Below are positions 54,761 through 64,000 of a stretch of DNA of 64,000 nucleotides, one piece after another. This DNA is from Amphiura filiformis (lineage: Eukaryota > Echinodermata > Ophiuroidea > Amphilepidida > Amphiuridae). The stretch is taken from the NCBI RefSeq assembly GCF_039555335.1, contig NC_092629.1:6557432-6621431 (forward strand), read 5' to 3'. The translations under genes were made by a program, and so were the position numbers. The notes beneath the pieces were generated by a model, which ran no database searches, was not told where the DNA came from, and worked only from the letters and a program-made list of their open reading frames with translations. Each line of letters opens with the position of its first letter. Within the stretch, counting starts at the first letter, position 1.

Positions 54761-55062
54761 TTAACCCTAACCCGCCCGAATACTACAAAATACTACTTGA
54801 TATATGCGCTATTCGTGCATGCATCCCACGTGGTGTGATGACGCAATCGCCCTAAGTGATATATAGGCACGGTTTCGCTGGCCAGCGAAGCCCAAGACCT
54901 GTGGCAAAGTGTCGCCGACCGAGTGCTTGGCATGCAAGGGTCTCGGGTTCAATCCCACCCAGAGCAAACAACTTCTTTCCTTCTTTTCTCTCTTTATTCT
55001 TTCCTTCTTTCCCTTCCCGTGCAGCCGAAAGAAAAGCCCTTAGGGGTTAGGGTTAGGTTACC
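54761..55062 (+). mobile_element. Element with telomere-like ends and tRNA-like core, copy 1
   Basis: It begins TTAACCCTAACCCGCC and ends GGGGTTAGGGTTAGG. The inner part has GTGGCAAAGTGTCGCCGACC, then GGGTTCAATCCCACCC (a good B box). Followed 27 bp later by a second copy. Confidence 0.72.
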
Positions 55063-55088
55063 ACTATCGAAACTCAGTATAGGCTTCC

Positions 55089-55472
55089 TTAACCCTAACC
55101 CACCTGAATACTACAAAATACTACTTGATATATGCGCTGTTAGTGCATGCATCCCACGTGGTGTGATGACGCAATCGCCCTAAGTGATATATAGGCACGG
55201 TTTTAGCTGGCCAGTGAAGCCCAAGACCCGTGGCAAAGTGTCGCCGACCGAGTGCTTGGCATGCTTGTTTGTTTGTTTGTTTATTTCTTCTTTATACTGG
55301 GTCCATATTCAGGGGAAAATTTAAGTATTCCCCTGTTCTTCCATATGGCCCAGGAGGGGTCTCGGGTTTGAATCCCACCCAGAGCAAACAACTTCTTTCC
55401 TTCATTTCTCTCTTTATTCTTTCCTTCTTTCCCTTCCCGTCGGGGGAAAGCCCTTAGGGGTTAGGGTTAATG
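55089..55472 (+). mobile_element. Element with telomere-like ends, copy 2, carrying an insert
   Basis: A second copy in direct orientation, 328 bp downstream. About 90 bp at 55266-55357 ((GTTT)n plus TACTGGGTCCATATTCAGGG) interrupt the tRNA-like core after GCTTGGCATGC. Confidence 0.75.
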
Positions 55473-56582
55473 TTTGTATAGGCAATAATTATAGTAACTT
55501 CATACACTCCTATATTTCAAAGCAGCCAATCGTAAAAGCAGTTAGAAAAGTATGTGGAATGGATTGATTGTGTATAATGGCACTCCGTGTCAGGGTCTTA
55601 GCTAGAAATTAAGGTTTGCCCTTCATTTGAATCAAAATGCCTGTCCTAATTTGACCTTTAAAACATTTACCAGACGTCTATAGCACACTGGGGGTTCAAA
55701 GAGTTCAAATGTCATGCTATAACCTTGATTTCCAAAGCTGGTCTGCTAAAAAGGTCAACAGCCTTTGTCAATACCTACAATTATAATGCAGCATCTGTCA
55801 AAGGCATTAATTTTGCCCGTCCCAGGAGCAGGCTCCCGTCTACAATGATGGCCATACAGGTGGCTAGCTAAGACACTGCTCCGTGTGCTACCATGCATTT
55901 ATATTTGGTTTTATTTCCCAACATTTTTAGTGCTAATTTTGTTATAAAAACAGCATAAATCACATTTTTTTCCTTGCATATAAATAGGTTGATAAATGCA
56001 TATCACTTGATGCTGAAGATATTGTACAAAATAACCCCCCTTCGAGGATCATGCATTAGACGCATCAACATCTCAGTATGTGTGCATTATTTTGTACAAT
56101 TTCACTCCCAACAAGTGATATGCGTTTTTATATTAACCTATAATCAATTGTCAAAATGTCTCCTTTAGCCCCATGGACCAGATCATGTTCCATATCACCC
56201 TCCCATAATATAATACAAATGGACACGTATTTGCGGTTCAGACTGTCTATATCCAGATATCATGATGGTATCCAGGAGTTAGTGCAATTAGGACCTATCA
56301 GCAATTACTACCATATAAACATTAGACAATTTCAGCATTCAATATTGTACAATCTTAAAAATAATGACACCTGTCAGCTATTGCAGATAGGGCTTTCTTG
56401 CACAAATCCCTTCATATGATGAGTCCTTGGCTCCACAACATATTCTTCTGTCAATACAAAGTACTACAGCTCTCATTAATCTTGCACTGTGATTGTTCAA
56501 TGGTGGATAATGAACATTCAAAATGAATTCATTTTCCTCATAGTGACAGCTGCAGTCATCCCTTTTTTCGTATGTCTGTGAC

Positions 56583-56627
56583 TCATAATCCAGGCATAAT
56601 GTAGGCAATGTTTTCTAGTGTTGACAC
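56583..56627 (-). CDS. HMGXB4: HMGXB4-like terminal coding exon
   Basis: A 45-nt exon after [23 protein letters not shown] plus TGA. It is too short for ORF calling; supported by phase 0 joining and the family's NIAYIMPGL end. Confidence 0.87.
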   Translation of the reverse strand: MSTLENIAYIMPGL

Positions 56628-59600
56628 CTGTGATATGATAGAGAGAAAATGAGACCAAAGAGATTAGATTGGGAGTACAAACTTTGCAATGTCTGTGTAT
56701 CCCTCATGGAGGAAGAAATACGAGGTTGTAAGACTATAGCCATAATGTATGATTTCCATCACATTTTAATTTTGTTATTCTATACTCAGAATGCTGAAAT
56801 ATTACATAGCAATAACTGTCAAAAAAGGTCCATTCTGTCCATTTTAAGCAGAGACAACAAGCCTATAAAGTAAAGTGAAAGAAACCCAACTGGTTACTTT
56901 GGCCATTTAACATGGAGCTGTACGGGGGACTTAATGTTTGAATTACAACATTATGTCAAAATTGGTCTGTTAATCTATCAAACACAACAAATTTGAATGA
57001 TTTCATTTAGGTGTAAATTGGGACATGCCACAAACAGCTTTGAAAAAAACAATTAACCAATTTCAAAATCTATGATCATATATTATGGCTTAAGGCAGCT
57101 GTGTACTCTCAGACATGCATGTAGTAAAAGTGCCATAACTTTGTAATTATTCACGCATAAGACATATAAAAGTATACATTTTATAAAGGCAAGACATCAA
57201 TGAATCTTAATATAAATACAGATTTGGTGTAAAAACAACAATTATGAAGAAAATCACAAAAAGTGAATTGTTGGCAATTTTTGTTCGGTACATCGTAACA
57301 AAAAAACACTCCTTCCAAAAATGTTTGTTTTGGTTTTTTCTTAATCTTGAGGCACCATTCCAAAAACGTTTTTTTAGTTTTTGATATTGGCCTTATTTTT
57401 TGAGATATTGACCATATAAGGCATCAAAATGAACTTTTTAAAATTCATAAACGCTTATTTGCACAAATTGATGCCTAAAATCGGAAATAGACCAAAATAT
57501 AAATAAATGAGAAAACCGTTTCTTAAGTCGATCATGCTTTTATGATGAGGACAATTGCCTACCTATAGATGCTGTATTTATTGAGTTATCGTGTACCTAA
57601 ATTGTCATTTTACCGAGAAAATGAACATTGAAATAAAGGCAGTTGAAGTTTAAAGTGGTCACATTTTGCACTTTGATCGAAGCTCACAGGAGAATGCGGC
57701 AGTTCTCGTTTTTCTACCTTACATTACGTGAACATCGGGTAAATCCACAGCCCCTTGAGAAGTTTGGGCGAAATCTATTCATATCTTGATGTTTAAATCG
57801 GGGGAAAGATCTTGAAAAAATTCACATTTTATCAGCTAAAACGGAGCCATTTGACCGCTAGGTTTTTATGAAATCAGTTCTTCCGTGGTGCTTCCATAAG
57901 ATGCACCGCGCATGCAGATAAGCGTTAGCGTGTATGCGTAGCGTATCTGTGCGTTAACAAATTAGCTGGCGTCTACAAAGCGCGATGCGTTGTTGTCTTG
58001 CGTATACCCGATGGCACAACAAAGATTTTCTTTCCTTTTAAATTGCGGAAGCGAGTGAAATAGTGAAATAAAATCCATAAAATAGAGCAGTTGGAGTTAA
58101 CAAATCTGGATTTTCTTTCCTTGTATTTATAAAAAACATAAAGTAAATACATTTCAAAAAAGCTCAATTTCGCCAAAGTCTAGAGTACACAGCCACGTTA
58201 AGTAGCCAAAAAGTCATAGTTGTGACTATTAGGGGTAGTCGCAACTTTTCGACTATGGCCTAATGGTAGTCTACTACATGTATCTATTGCTTCCCCCCAA
58301 AAAAAAAAAATGGGAACAATTTACATTACATGTAGTTTAATGTACATTAAAAAATTATGTCAAATGTTGTTAAAATTTGTCTATGCCTATATAATCAGAC
58401 ATGCCAACTTTGAAGTCCAGTTTTCCGTACTCAGAAGACAAAAAAAAAAAAAAAAAAGAAAAACACATATTTTGCATGTGCTGTGAACTATTCTCTACTG
58501 AAAACTCCATAGAACCATTAAAGCACTAACAGCAATGCTGCCAAATGTTTCTTTAAAAATAATAATGACTTACATGACAATGATATGGGGCAAACATTAC
58601 AATGACATGTGACTTACATGCGTCTCTCTGGTGCAGCCATTGAGTTCAGGTACTTGTGATGTCAATGCCATGAGTGGTCCTAATGCACACAGTGTAGAAT
58701 CTAATAATACTGAGACACTGCCATGAATTTCAATTTCACCCTGTGAAGAAAAATAAAAATAAAATTAGGTTAATAGTTCCATGAATAAATTAATCAGGTT
58801 TGTAAATCTGTTCTCCATGTCGTCAATTGGGAGGACTCCAAGATACTTGGCAAAGAGCATGTCAGAAGCGATGGAGATTAGAAAGAGGGGGACAAAGACC
58901 ATGAATAGAGAAGAAGGCACTTATTTCCTAAGTCACGTATATGACCCACTTTTGAAGACTGGAGATAAGACCACACACGACCGGAAGTCAGTTTCCCAGG
59001 AAAGTGGATCAGATGTTCACATACCGTAAACGTTAAGCCTAATGGCGCTTTTGGATTCTTAGAAATGTGAGAGCGCCATCCTTGTAAAATCTCAACAGCA
59101 TTAAGGATACGTGTATGTTAAATTGAGCAACCTGGACATAATGCCTCAGAAAAATATCATGACATGACCCAATACTTTAGGTCACTAGGTTAGTTGCTAG
59201 AGCAGCAAATATTTTGGGGTTTCTTCAGGTATTCTTTCTCAAAGTGTCATTGGACTTAATTTGTAAATCGATTCATACGTTATACCTAGCTCATTTTGGT
59301 AAATCTTTTTATAACATTGTAATTTCTTCATATTTTTTTAATATTCTTCAGTTCAAAATTACACCCTTCTATTGTCTGACCCGTTAGCTCAGTCGGTAGA
59401 GGGTGCGCCTTGAATGGTGAATGGTACTTGTTCGAATCTTGATTTCTGCCCCCACTTTTATGTGAAGAAGGGTCAAGAAATGTTTTTGGATTTTGTCCCC
59501 ATTTTACGAAAGAATATTGTGAATTTTTTTTAATTTAATTTTAATTTTCTTATTTTTTTAATATTCTTCAGTTCTGCCTTCTGATTTCTGCCCCCACTTT

Positions 59601-62600
59601 TATGTGAAGAAAGGGTCAAGAAATGTTTTTGGATTTTGTCCCCTTTTTTTTTATTTATATTGTGAATTTTTTTAATTTAATTTTAATTTTCTTATTTTTT
59701 TTAGATAAATAGGCACTGCGAACAAACGGCAACAAAAACCGCTGACAAAATTTGCTCCACCTGCTACCTATCAATGCGTGATATATTCCACTACATTTAA
59801 CAGTTAAATGACCTTTGAAAAATAGAACGGCCTCAATGTTTCAAATTGTGTAACTACATTACTTTATTCATTTATGCATTATAAATGATTAGCTATTTTT
59901 TCTTTTCTTAAAAAGGATCGAACTAGCTCGAGATACTCTAGCTAAAATACAGGTTTACATTTACTATCTTACATTGATCATATAACTATCAGACCACGAA
60001 GTAGTTACGTAACTCGCGTTGGTATCGGAACCAAGCACTGTTTATATGGCGATCATTACGATCACGCTATTTTGGTATGCCTTTTTGTGTACTGATTGTT
60101 TCGATCGTGGTTCATTACTTAAGCGCGTGATCCCGTTGACATAGTAACATTACGTAACCCGATACCGGGCTTCGATACTGAATAGTTGTTGAGTGCACAT
60201 AATATGGAAAGCCATTGGGGTATTGTGTGCATTCCAAAGCGCCTTATAACATGTTCTCATTGTGTTGTGGAATCCTAGCCAGTATTCAATGATAGCTATA
60301 GAGGCCTTGTTTTTATCGATTGGCTCCAAACAAAAGATTTGAACCGGTTTCTTCCCCGTAGTCCATTCAATCAAATGTTGTCATCAACCTATTTGATCGT
60401 AGTGCATTTTGTTATGTGTGTGAGACGAACTGTCGCGGTAGATGTAATTATGCTTTTATTGAATGCATTTGAGTAGTCCGCCACTAGATTTACGGGATGA
60501 TACGTCATATGCACAGCCTCTATTCAGTTGGTCGTTGTATGATTTTGTTCGTTCACTCATTCAAATTTTATTTATATCATTTGAAGACTGAGCCTATTAT
60601 GATACATCCTCCGTGGAACAGTTTCAAACAAATTTAGCTAGGGATTATTGGGGCAGAGGTTATCTTTTGAATCCTCTTAGAGGGCTATAATTTTTTTCCC
60701 AAATTTACAAAAAGTCTCGTCAATAAACTTGCGCACCCCTTATTTTGGCAACAAAAATTTTATGATCCCAAACCCCAAAATTGTATTGAAATCAGTCTTT
60801 TTGAATAAAATAATACACTTTCTGTGGTCATCGTGTGACTCCCTACATTTTGGTCATAAAACATGATGACCCCCTGCTATTATTCTTTCCAAGACTTTAT
60901 GACCCCGTATATTTGGGACCCCCCCTTCAATAAAATTATATACCTCTTATGACCACTGATGCATAGGCAAGGACACTCGCTGAATTGAAAGACTTGGCGA
61001 CGCGACAGTTCGTCTCACACACATAACAAATGCCTATACAATCAAATAGGTTCATTACAACATTTGATTGAATGGACTGAGTTACTCTACAATGAAACGA
61101 AAAAACAAAGAATCATGAAAAAAGACATATACAAGATAAAATAATAAAATCATATAAACAATGTTAAAGATAAAATCAAGAAAATAGAGAATAAAATTTC
61201 CTCAAATCAGAAAAAAAAACATTGACAGACATCATAATCTGTCAGAAATTACTGCATGAGATTCGAACCATCAATCTTCTCCACAAGTTCTCTTTATCCT
61301 CGCACTATAGTCTAATGCTCTGCTCACTGGGCCACAACGTATCAGGTGAATGATTATACCGCATTATCATGAACAAGTTTGTTCGATCTTGCTCATAATT
61401 GTATGTGTCGATAGGTTTCATCCTTTAACTACACGCACCCTTAATGATCAGTGATAATAGTCGGCTTTTACAGGGATGGCGCTCTCTCATTTCCATGAAT
61501 TCCATACCGCCATTAGGCGAACGTTTACGGTATACAGGCCTTCATTTTTAAGGAGCGCGATCGCGCAGGCGCTCCTACCGCGCCCCTCAAAGCATAGTCA
61601 GGAGCGTTAATAACAGCGCTCCTTATTCATGTTTAAGAATTCTGAACTTAACATGTTTAATATTGTTTGAAGAGATAATTAATTTTACTGACGCTCATTT
61701 CAGACGAAATGTCAAAAATAAATACTCCAAGAACTGTATCACATCAGTCACTCTGAATACAGATCTGTTGAAAGAGCGTACTAGTAAAGGTTCTGCGAAC
61801 GAAATAGCGCGACAATCAACTTGAGACCCAAATCATATCGGGTCATCAGGTCATCTCATTATCGTTCCGAAAATACAAGTGCGAAGTTCGTTTCTCCATT
61901 AGAACGATACACAGTGCTCGGAAGCATGGTTCGGGGATCGCACATACGGCCATTTTCTTTTCAATCTGCGGCGTGTTTTGAAGATCGGTCAATGTAATAA
62001 TAATGGCTGGGCACAGATATTGCTGTGGAAATTCTGAATTGCACAGTAAACATTGTTAAAACAAGTGAGATTTAAACTTAAAAAGGACTGATTTTTGGTG
62101 ATGTTAAAAACCTACGGTACGTAATATTATCGCCGGTCTGTTGGATTCCATTGACTATTTGTATTTTTTAGCACCTTTCATCATGTTCATCAAATTGAGC
62201 TCCTCGAAAATGGCAGGAGAGTGATTTTGAGGAGCTCGATCGAGCTCCTCAACAAAACCAGGAGTGTGATTGATCGAGCTCCACCAAATTTTAAACGTGA
62301 AGGCCTGCATATGACGAAGTCCTTCAACGAGTAGGACGAAATATTAGAGTAAGTAAAAACTTACTGGTTTTGTCAAGCAAATGAACCAATTGAGGTTAAT
62401 AGTTGTGAGCAATGTTGTATATCGTGAAAATAGTGCAAAGCAACCGTATCTGAAATAGCTGCCCTATAGACATTTGACAATTTCTGCATTCTATATTGTA
62501 CACAAAACTGAAAATATAACATCTGGCAGCTATTCACATAACCTACCTCTCACTCTAACATAACCCATAACCTGTGTTCTTGTAAGGCCAAAAAAAAAAA

Positions 62601-64000
62601 GTTTGTCTCAAAGCTCTCACAAGCATTTGTAAAATCGTGAGATTTGGAAAAAAACAAATGCGGACATTTTTTTTACTTAAAAAAAATTTTTAAAAATTTT
62701 ATAGTTTTTCTAGAAAATATCGGCGAAAATTAGATTTTTTTCTCCAAATACCATGAAAAAAGGCGGGAATAAAAAAATTTTAAAAAATTTAAAAAATCGC
62801 ATTTCGCATTTGTTTTCAAACCACTCGTGAGCTTTGAGACAAACCATTATTTTTTTGGCCTAATCTGCTTCCTACAGTTGATAATGAGTCTCAAAGCAAC
62901 CACAGATGTGCAGTAATGTAAGAAATATCATTTGACCTTAGGACATTTCACTTCGTAACCTATGACCTCTCACCTGAACATAACCTATGACCTCTTACTT
63001 TCTGTTATTGTAGTCTGCTTCCTACAGTTGATGAGTCTCCCATCAATCTCAGATGTGTAGCGCTGTCAATCCAGTAACCTTTGACATTTCACTTCATGAT
63101 AACCTATGACCTCTCACCTTAACAAAACCTATGACCTCTTACCTTGTGTTCTTGTAGTCTGCTTCCTACAGTTGTTAATCAATATCCCGGCAATCTCAGA
63201 TGCGCAGCGGTGTCAATATCTTTCAAGTGACCTTTGACATTTCACGTAATGATTACCTATGACCCCTCACCTTAACATAACCTATGACCTCTTACTTTCT
63301 GTTATTGTAGTCTGCTTCCTACAGTTGATAAGTCTCCAATCAATCTCAGATGTGTAGCGGTGTCAATGTCTAGTGACCTTTGACATTTCACTTCATGATA
63401 ACCTATGACCTCTCACCTTAACAAAACCTATGACCTCTTACCTTGTGTTCTTGTAGTCTGCTTCCTACAGTTGTTAATCAATATCCCGCAATCTCAGATG
63501 CATGGCGGTGTCAATATCTTTCAAGTGACCTTTGACATTTCACGTAATGATTACCTATGACCCCTCACCTTAACATAACCTATGACCTCTTACTTTCTGT
63601 TATTGTAGTCTGCTTCCTACAGTTGATAAGTCTCCAATCAATCTCAGATGTGTAGCGGTGTCAATGTCTAGTGACCTTTGACATTTCACTTCATGATAAC
63701 CTATGACCTCTCACCTTAACATGACCTATGACCTCTTACCTTGTGTTCTTGAAGTCTGCTTCCTACTGTTAATGAGTCTCCCAGCAATCTCATATGTGTA
63801 GCGATATCAATATCTGTCAAGTGACCTTTGACATTTCACTTCATAATAACCTCCCACCTTAACATAACCTATGACCTCTTACCTTGTGTTCTTGTAGTCT
63901 GTTTCCTACTGTTGATAATGAGTCTCCCAGCAATCTCAGATGTGCAGCAATGTCAATAGCTTCCATATTTGGTGGTTGAAGTCTTGAAGGACTCTTTGGT
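56583..64000 (-). CDS. HMGXB4: HMGXB4-like protein, C-terminal three exons (5' part outside window)
   Basis: Minus-strand exons 63883-64000 (runs off the edge), 58618-58740 and 56583-56627 join in phase 0 with GTAAG donors and CAG acceptors. They encode [20 protein letters not shown], then [27 protein letters not shown] and the end [13 protein letters not shown] with a TGA stop. This matches my memory of the conserved C-terminus of HMGXB4 (HMG2L1), an HMG-box protein of NURF-type chromatin complexes and Wnt regulation. The HMG box itself would lie upstream, beyond 64000. The intron between the first two exons is over 5 kb and packed with repeats. Confidence 0.85.
57094..58197. mobile_element. 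TTAA-flanked TIR element (piggyBac-type MITE) in an HMGXB4-like intron
   Basis: TTAA at 57090-57093 and 58198-58201 bracket the ends GGCAGCTGTGTACTCT and AGAGTACACAGCCACG. It is 1.1 kb long with no transposase frame. A TTAA target is typical of piggyBac. Confidence 0.72.
58618..58740 (-). CDS. HMGXB4: HMGXB4-like penultimate exon
   Basis: A 123-nt exon, phase 0-0, between CTTCACAG and [27 protein letters not shown], then [15 protein letters not shown] and CTRETH. Confidence 0.9.
58781..59029 (+). mobile_element. Probable Penelope-like C-terminal fragment
   Basis: An open frame with [20 protein letters not shown] and LSHVYDPLL, resembling the tail that follows the GIY-YIG domain in Penelope-like elements. 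It ends at the inverted-repeat arm starting at 59021. Confidence 0.5.
59379..59451 (+). repeat. tRNA-like sequence, degenerate
   Basis: CCGTTAGCTCAGTCGGTAGA is a good A-box region and TTGTTCGAATC a B box, but the anticodon arm and acceptor stem do not pair. The following 141 bp (GATTTCTGCCCCCACTTTTA) are repeated in tandem at 59442 and 59583. It is a SINE head or tRNA relic. Confidence 0.65.
60360..61079. mobile_element. TIR element nested in the 2.5-kb inverted segment
   Basis: AGTCCATTCAATCAAATGTT at the left and AACATTTGATTGAATGGACT at the right. Arms of about 75 bp include TTGTTATGTGTGTGAGACGA and its complement. Confidence 0.82.
61255..61337 (-). repeat. tRNA-like sequence
   Basis: The minus strand reads GTGGCCCAGTGAGCAGAGCA and, 50 bp on, GATGGTTCGAATCTCATGC. 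The A-to-B spacing is long, as in a class II tRNA or a tRNA-derived SINE. No clear acceptor stem. Confidence 0.55.
62527..63882 (-). repeat. Tandem array of exon-donor units in an HMGXB4-like intron
   Basis: Units of 143-153 bp, anchored at 62865, 63015, 63159, 63312, 63458, 63610 and 63756, with the real exon at 63899. Spacings alternate around 152 and 146, so pairs form a higher-order unit near 298 bp. Each unit has about 75 bp resembling the exon's 3' part (ACATCTGAGATTG, then AGGAAGCAGACTACAAGAAC) and a GTAAGAGG donor, then about 70 bp of intron with repeated AGGTCATAGGTTAT. Confidence 0.9.
62585..62860. mobile_element. MITE inserted into one array unit, TA target
   Basis: AGGCCAAAAAAAAAAAGTTT at the left and TTTTTTGGCC at the right, with mirrored TTTGTCTCAAAGCTCTCAC / GTGAGCTTTGAGACAAAC. 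TA flanks both ends. Sister units read TTCTTGTAGTCTGCTTCC across the empty site. Confidence 0.85.
63883..64000 (-). CDS. HMGXB4: HMGXB4-like antepenultimate exon, cut by window edge
   Basis: Open to the edge and ending AAG|GTAAGAGG in phase 0. It encodes [20 protein letters not shown], then [19 protein letters not shown]. It is the parent of the tandem array beside it. Confidence 0.85.

Larger units (their letters stand above)
43897..56582. other. Region without a recognised gene
   Basis: I see no supportable exon on either strand between the protease stop and the HMGXB4-like stop. Besides the listed elements it holds a poly-A run at 45420-45446, two diverged ATCCTACAGATATGCGACCA copies (about 46222 and 46329), a fragment near 46080 resembling 36480-36560, and an inverted pair (TGCTTGATCGCATCACAT type) at 47420-47665 related to 16540-16640. 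An inverted repeat at 55985-56145 carries CATATCACTTG / CAAGTGATATG. The remainder is AT-rich. Confidence 0.55.
59021..61534. repeat. 2.5-kb segment bounded by inverted repeats
   Basis: ATACCGTAAACGTTAAGCCT, AATGGCGC and GAGAGCGCCATCC at 59021-59083 are mirrored at 61473-61534. The match resumes weakly further in (ATTAAGGATACGTGTA). It contains two tRNA-like heads and a nested TIR element. Confidence 0.8.

Noticed and set aside
55037..55062. Interstitial telomere
   Set aside because: Only two or three TTAGGG-like units, occurring as the end of a repeated element rather than a telomere tract.
59379..59451. Functional tRNA gene
   Set aside because: A and B boxes are present but the acceptor and anticodon stems do not pair; more likely a SINE head or relic.

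Overview
This is invertebrate nuclear DNA. Genes are split by GT-AG introns with matching phases. The AT-rich non-coding sequence is crowded with palindromic (MITE-like) elements, tRNA-derived SINE-like repeats, minisatellites, a CR1/L2-type LINE relic and Penelope-like relics. The gene content (UHRF-type SRA protein, TRIM-NHL gene, mosaic EGF/LDLa serine protease, HMGXB4-like gene) fits a marine deuterostome such as an echinoderm or hemichordate. That placement is inference; nothing in the window fixes the species.

Layout. (1) 1238-10359 (+): a complete nine-exon gene for a 391-residue protein with an SRA/YDG (modified-cytosine reader) domain and no PHD or RING finger. Its intron 6 carries about 1.1 kb of a 31-bp minisatellite that copies the splice acceptor and first codons of the exon just upstream. 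(2) 10360-18410: no recognised gene; many inverted-repeat elements. (3) 18411-20417 (-): an intronless TRIM-NHL gene (RING, two B-boxes, coiled coil, NHL propeller) broken by at least one frameshift and one in-frame TGA. (4) 20430-26149: a 35-bp minisatellite, an internally deleted CR1/L2-like LINE, and a Tc1-type element with about 0.2-kb inverted repeats and a transposase remnant; then a 200-N gap. (5) 26350-43896 (+): the 3' part of a mosaic secreted or membrane protease gene: beta-rich ectodomain, Thr-rich linker, LDLa, six EGF modules, S1 protease. The EGF section was built by threefold tandem duplication of a roughly 1.8-kb segment. (6) 43897-56582: no recognised gene; repeats. (7) 56583-64000 (-): the last three exons of an HMGXB4-like gene, running off the right edge. 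The intron next to the most upstream visible exon is filled by about 150-bp tandem units derived from that exon and its splice donor.

The most interesting shared theme is that two unrelated genes carry intronic tandem arrays seeded by their own exon-intron junctions (acceptor in the SRA gene, donor in the HMGXB4-like gene). Each array therefore lays out many decoy splice sites beside the true one. Other points are a protease specificity pocket with Gly at 189 and Asp at 226 (chymotrypsin numbering), an SRA domain lacking the Asn and Arg of the UHRF1 NKR finger, a minisatellite that forms a roughly 0.74-kb inverted repeat, and several transposable elements whose exact ends and target-site duplications can be read.
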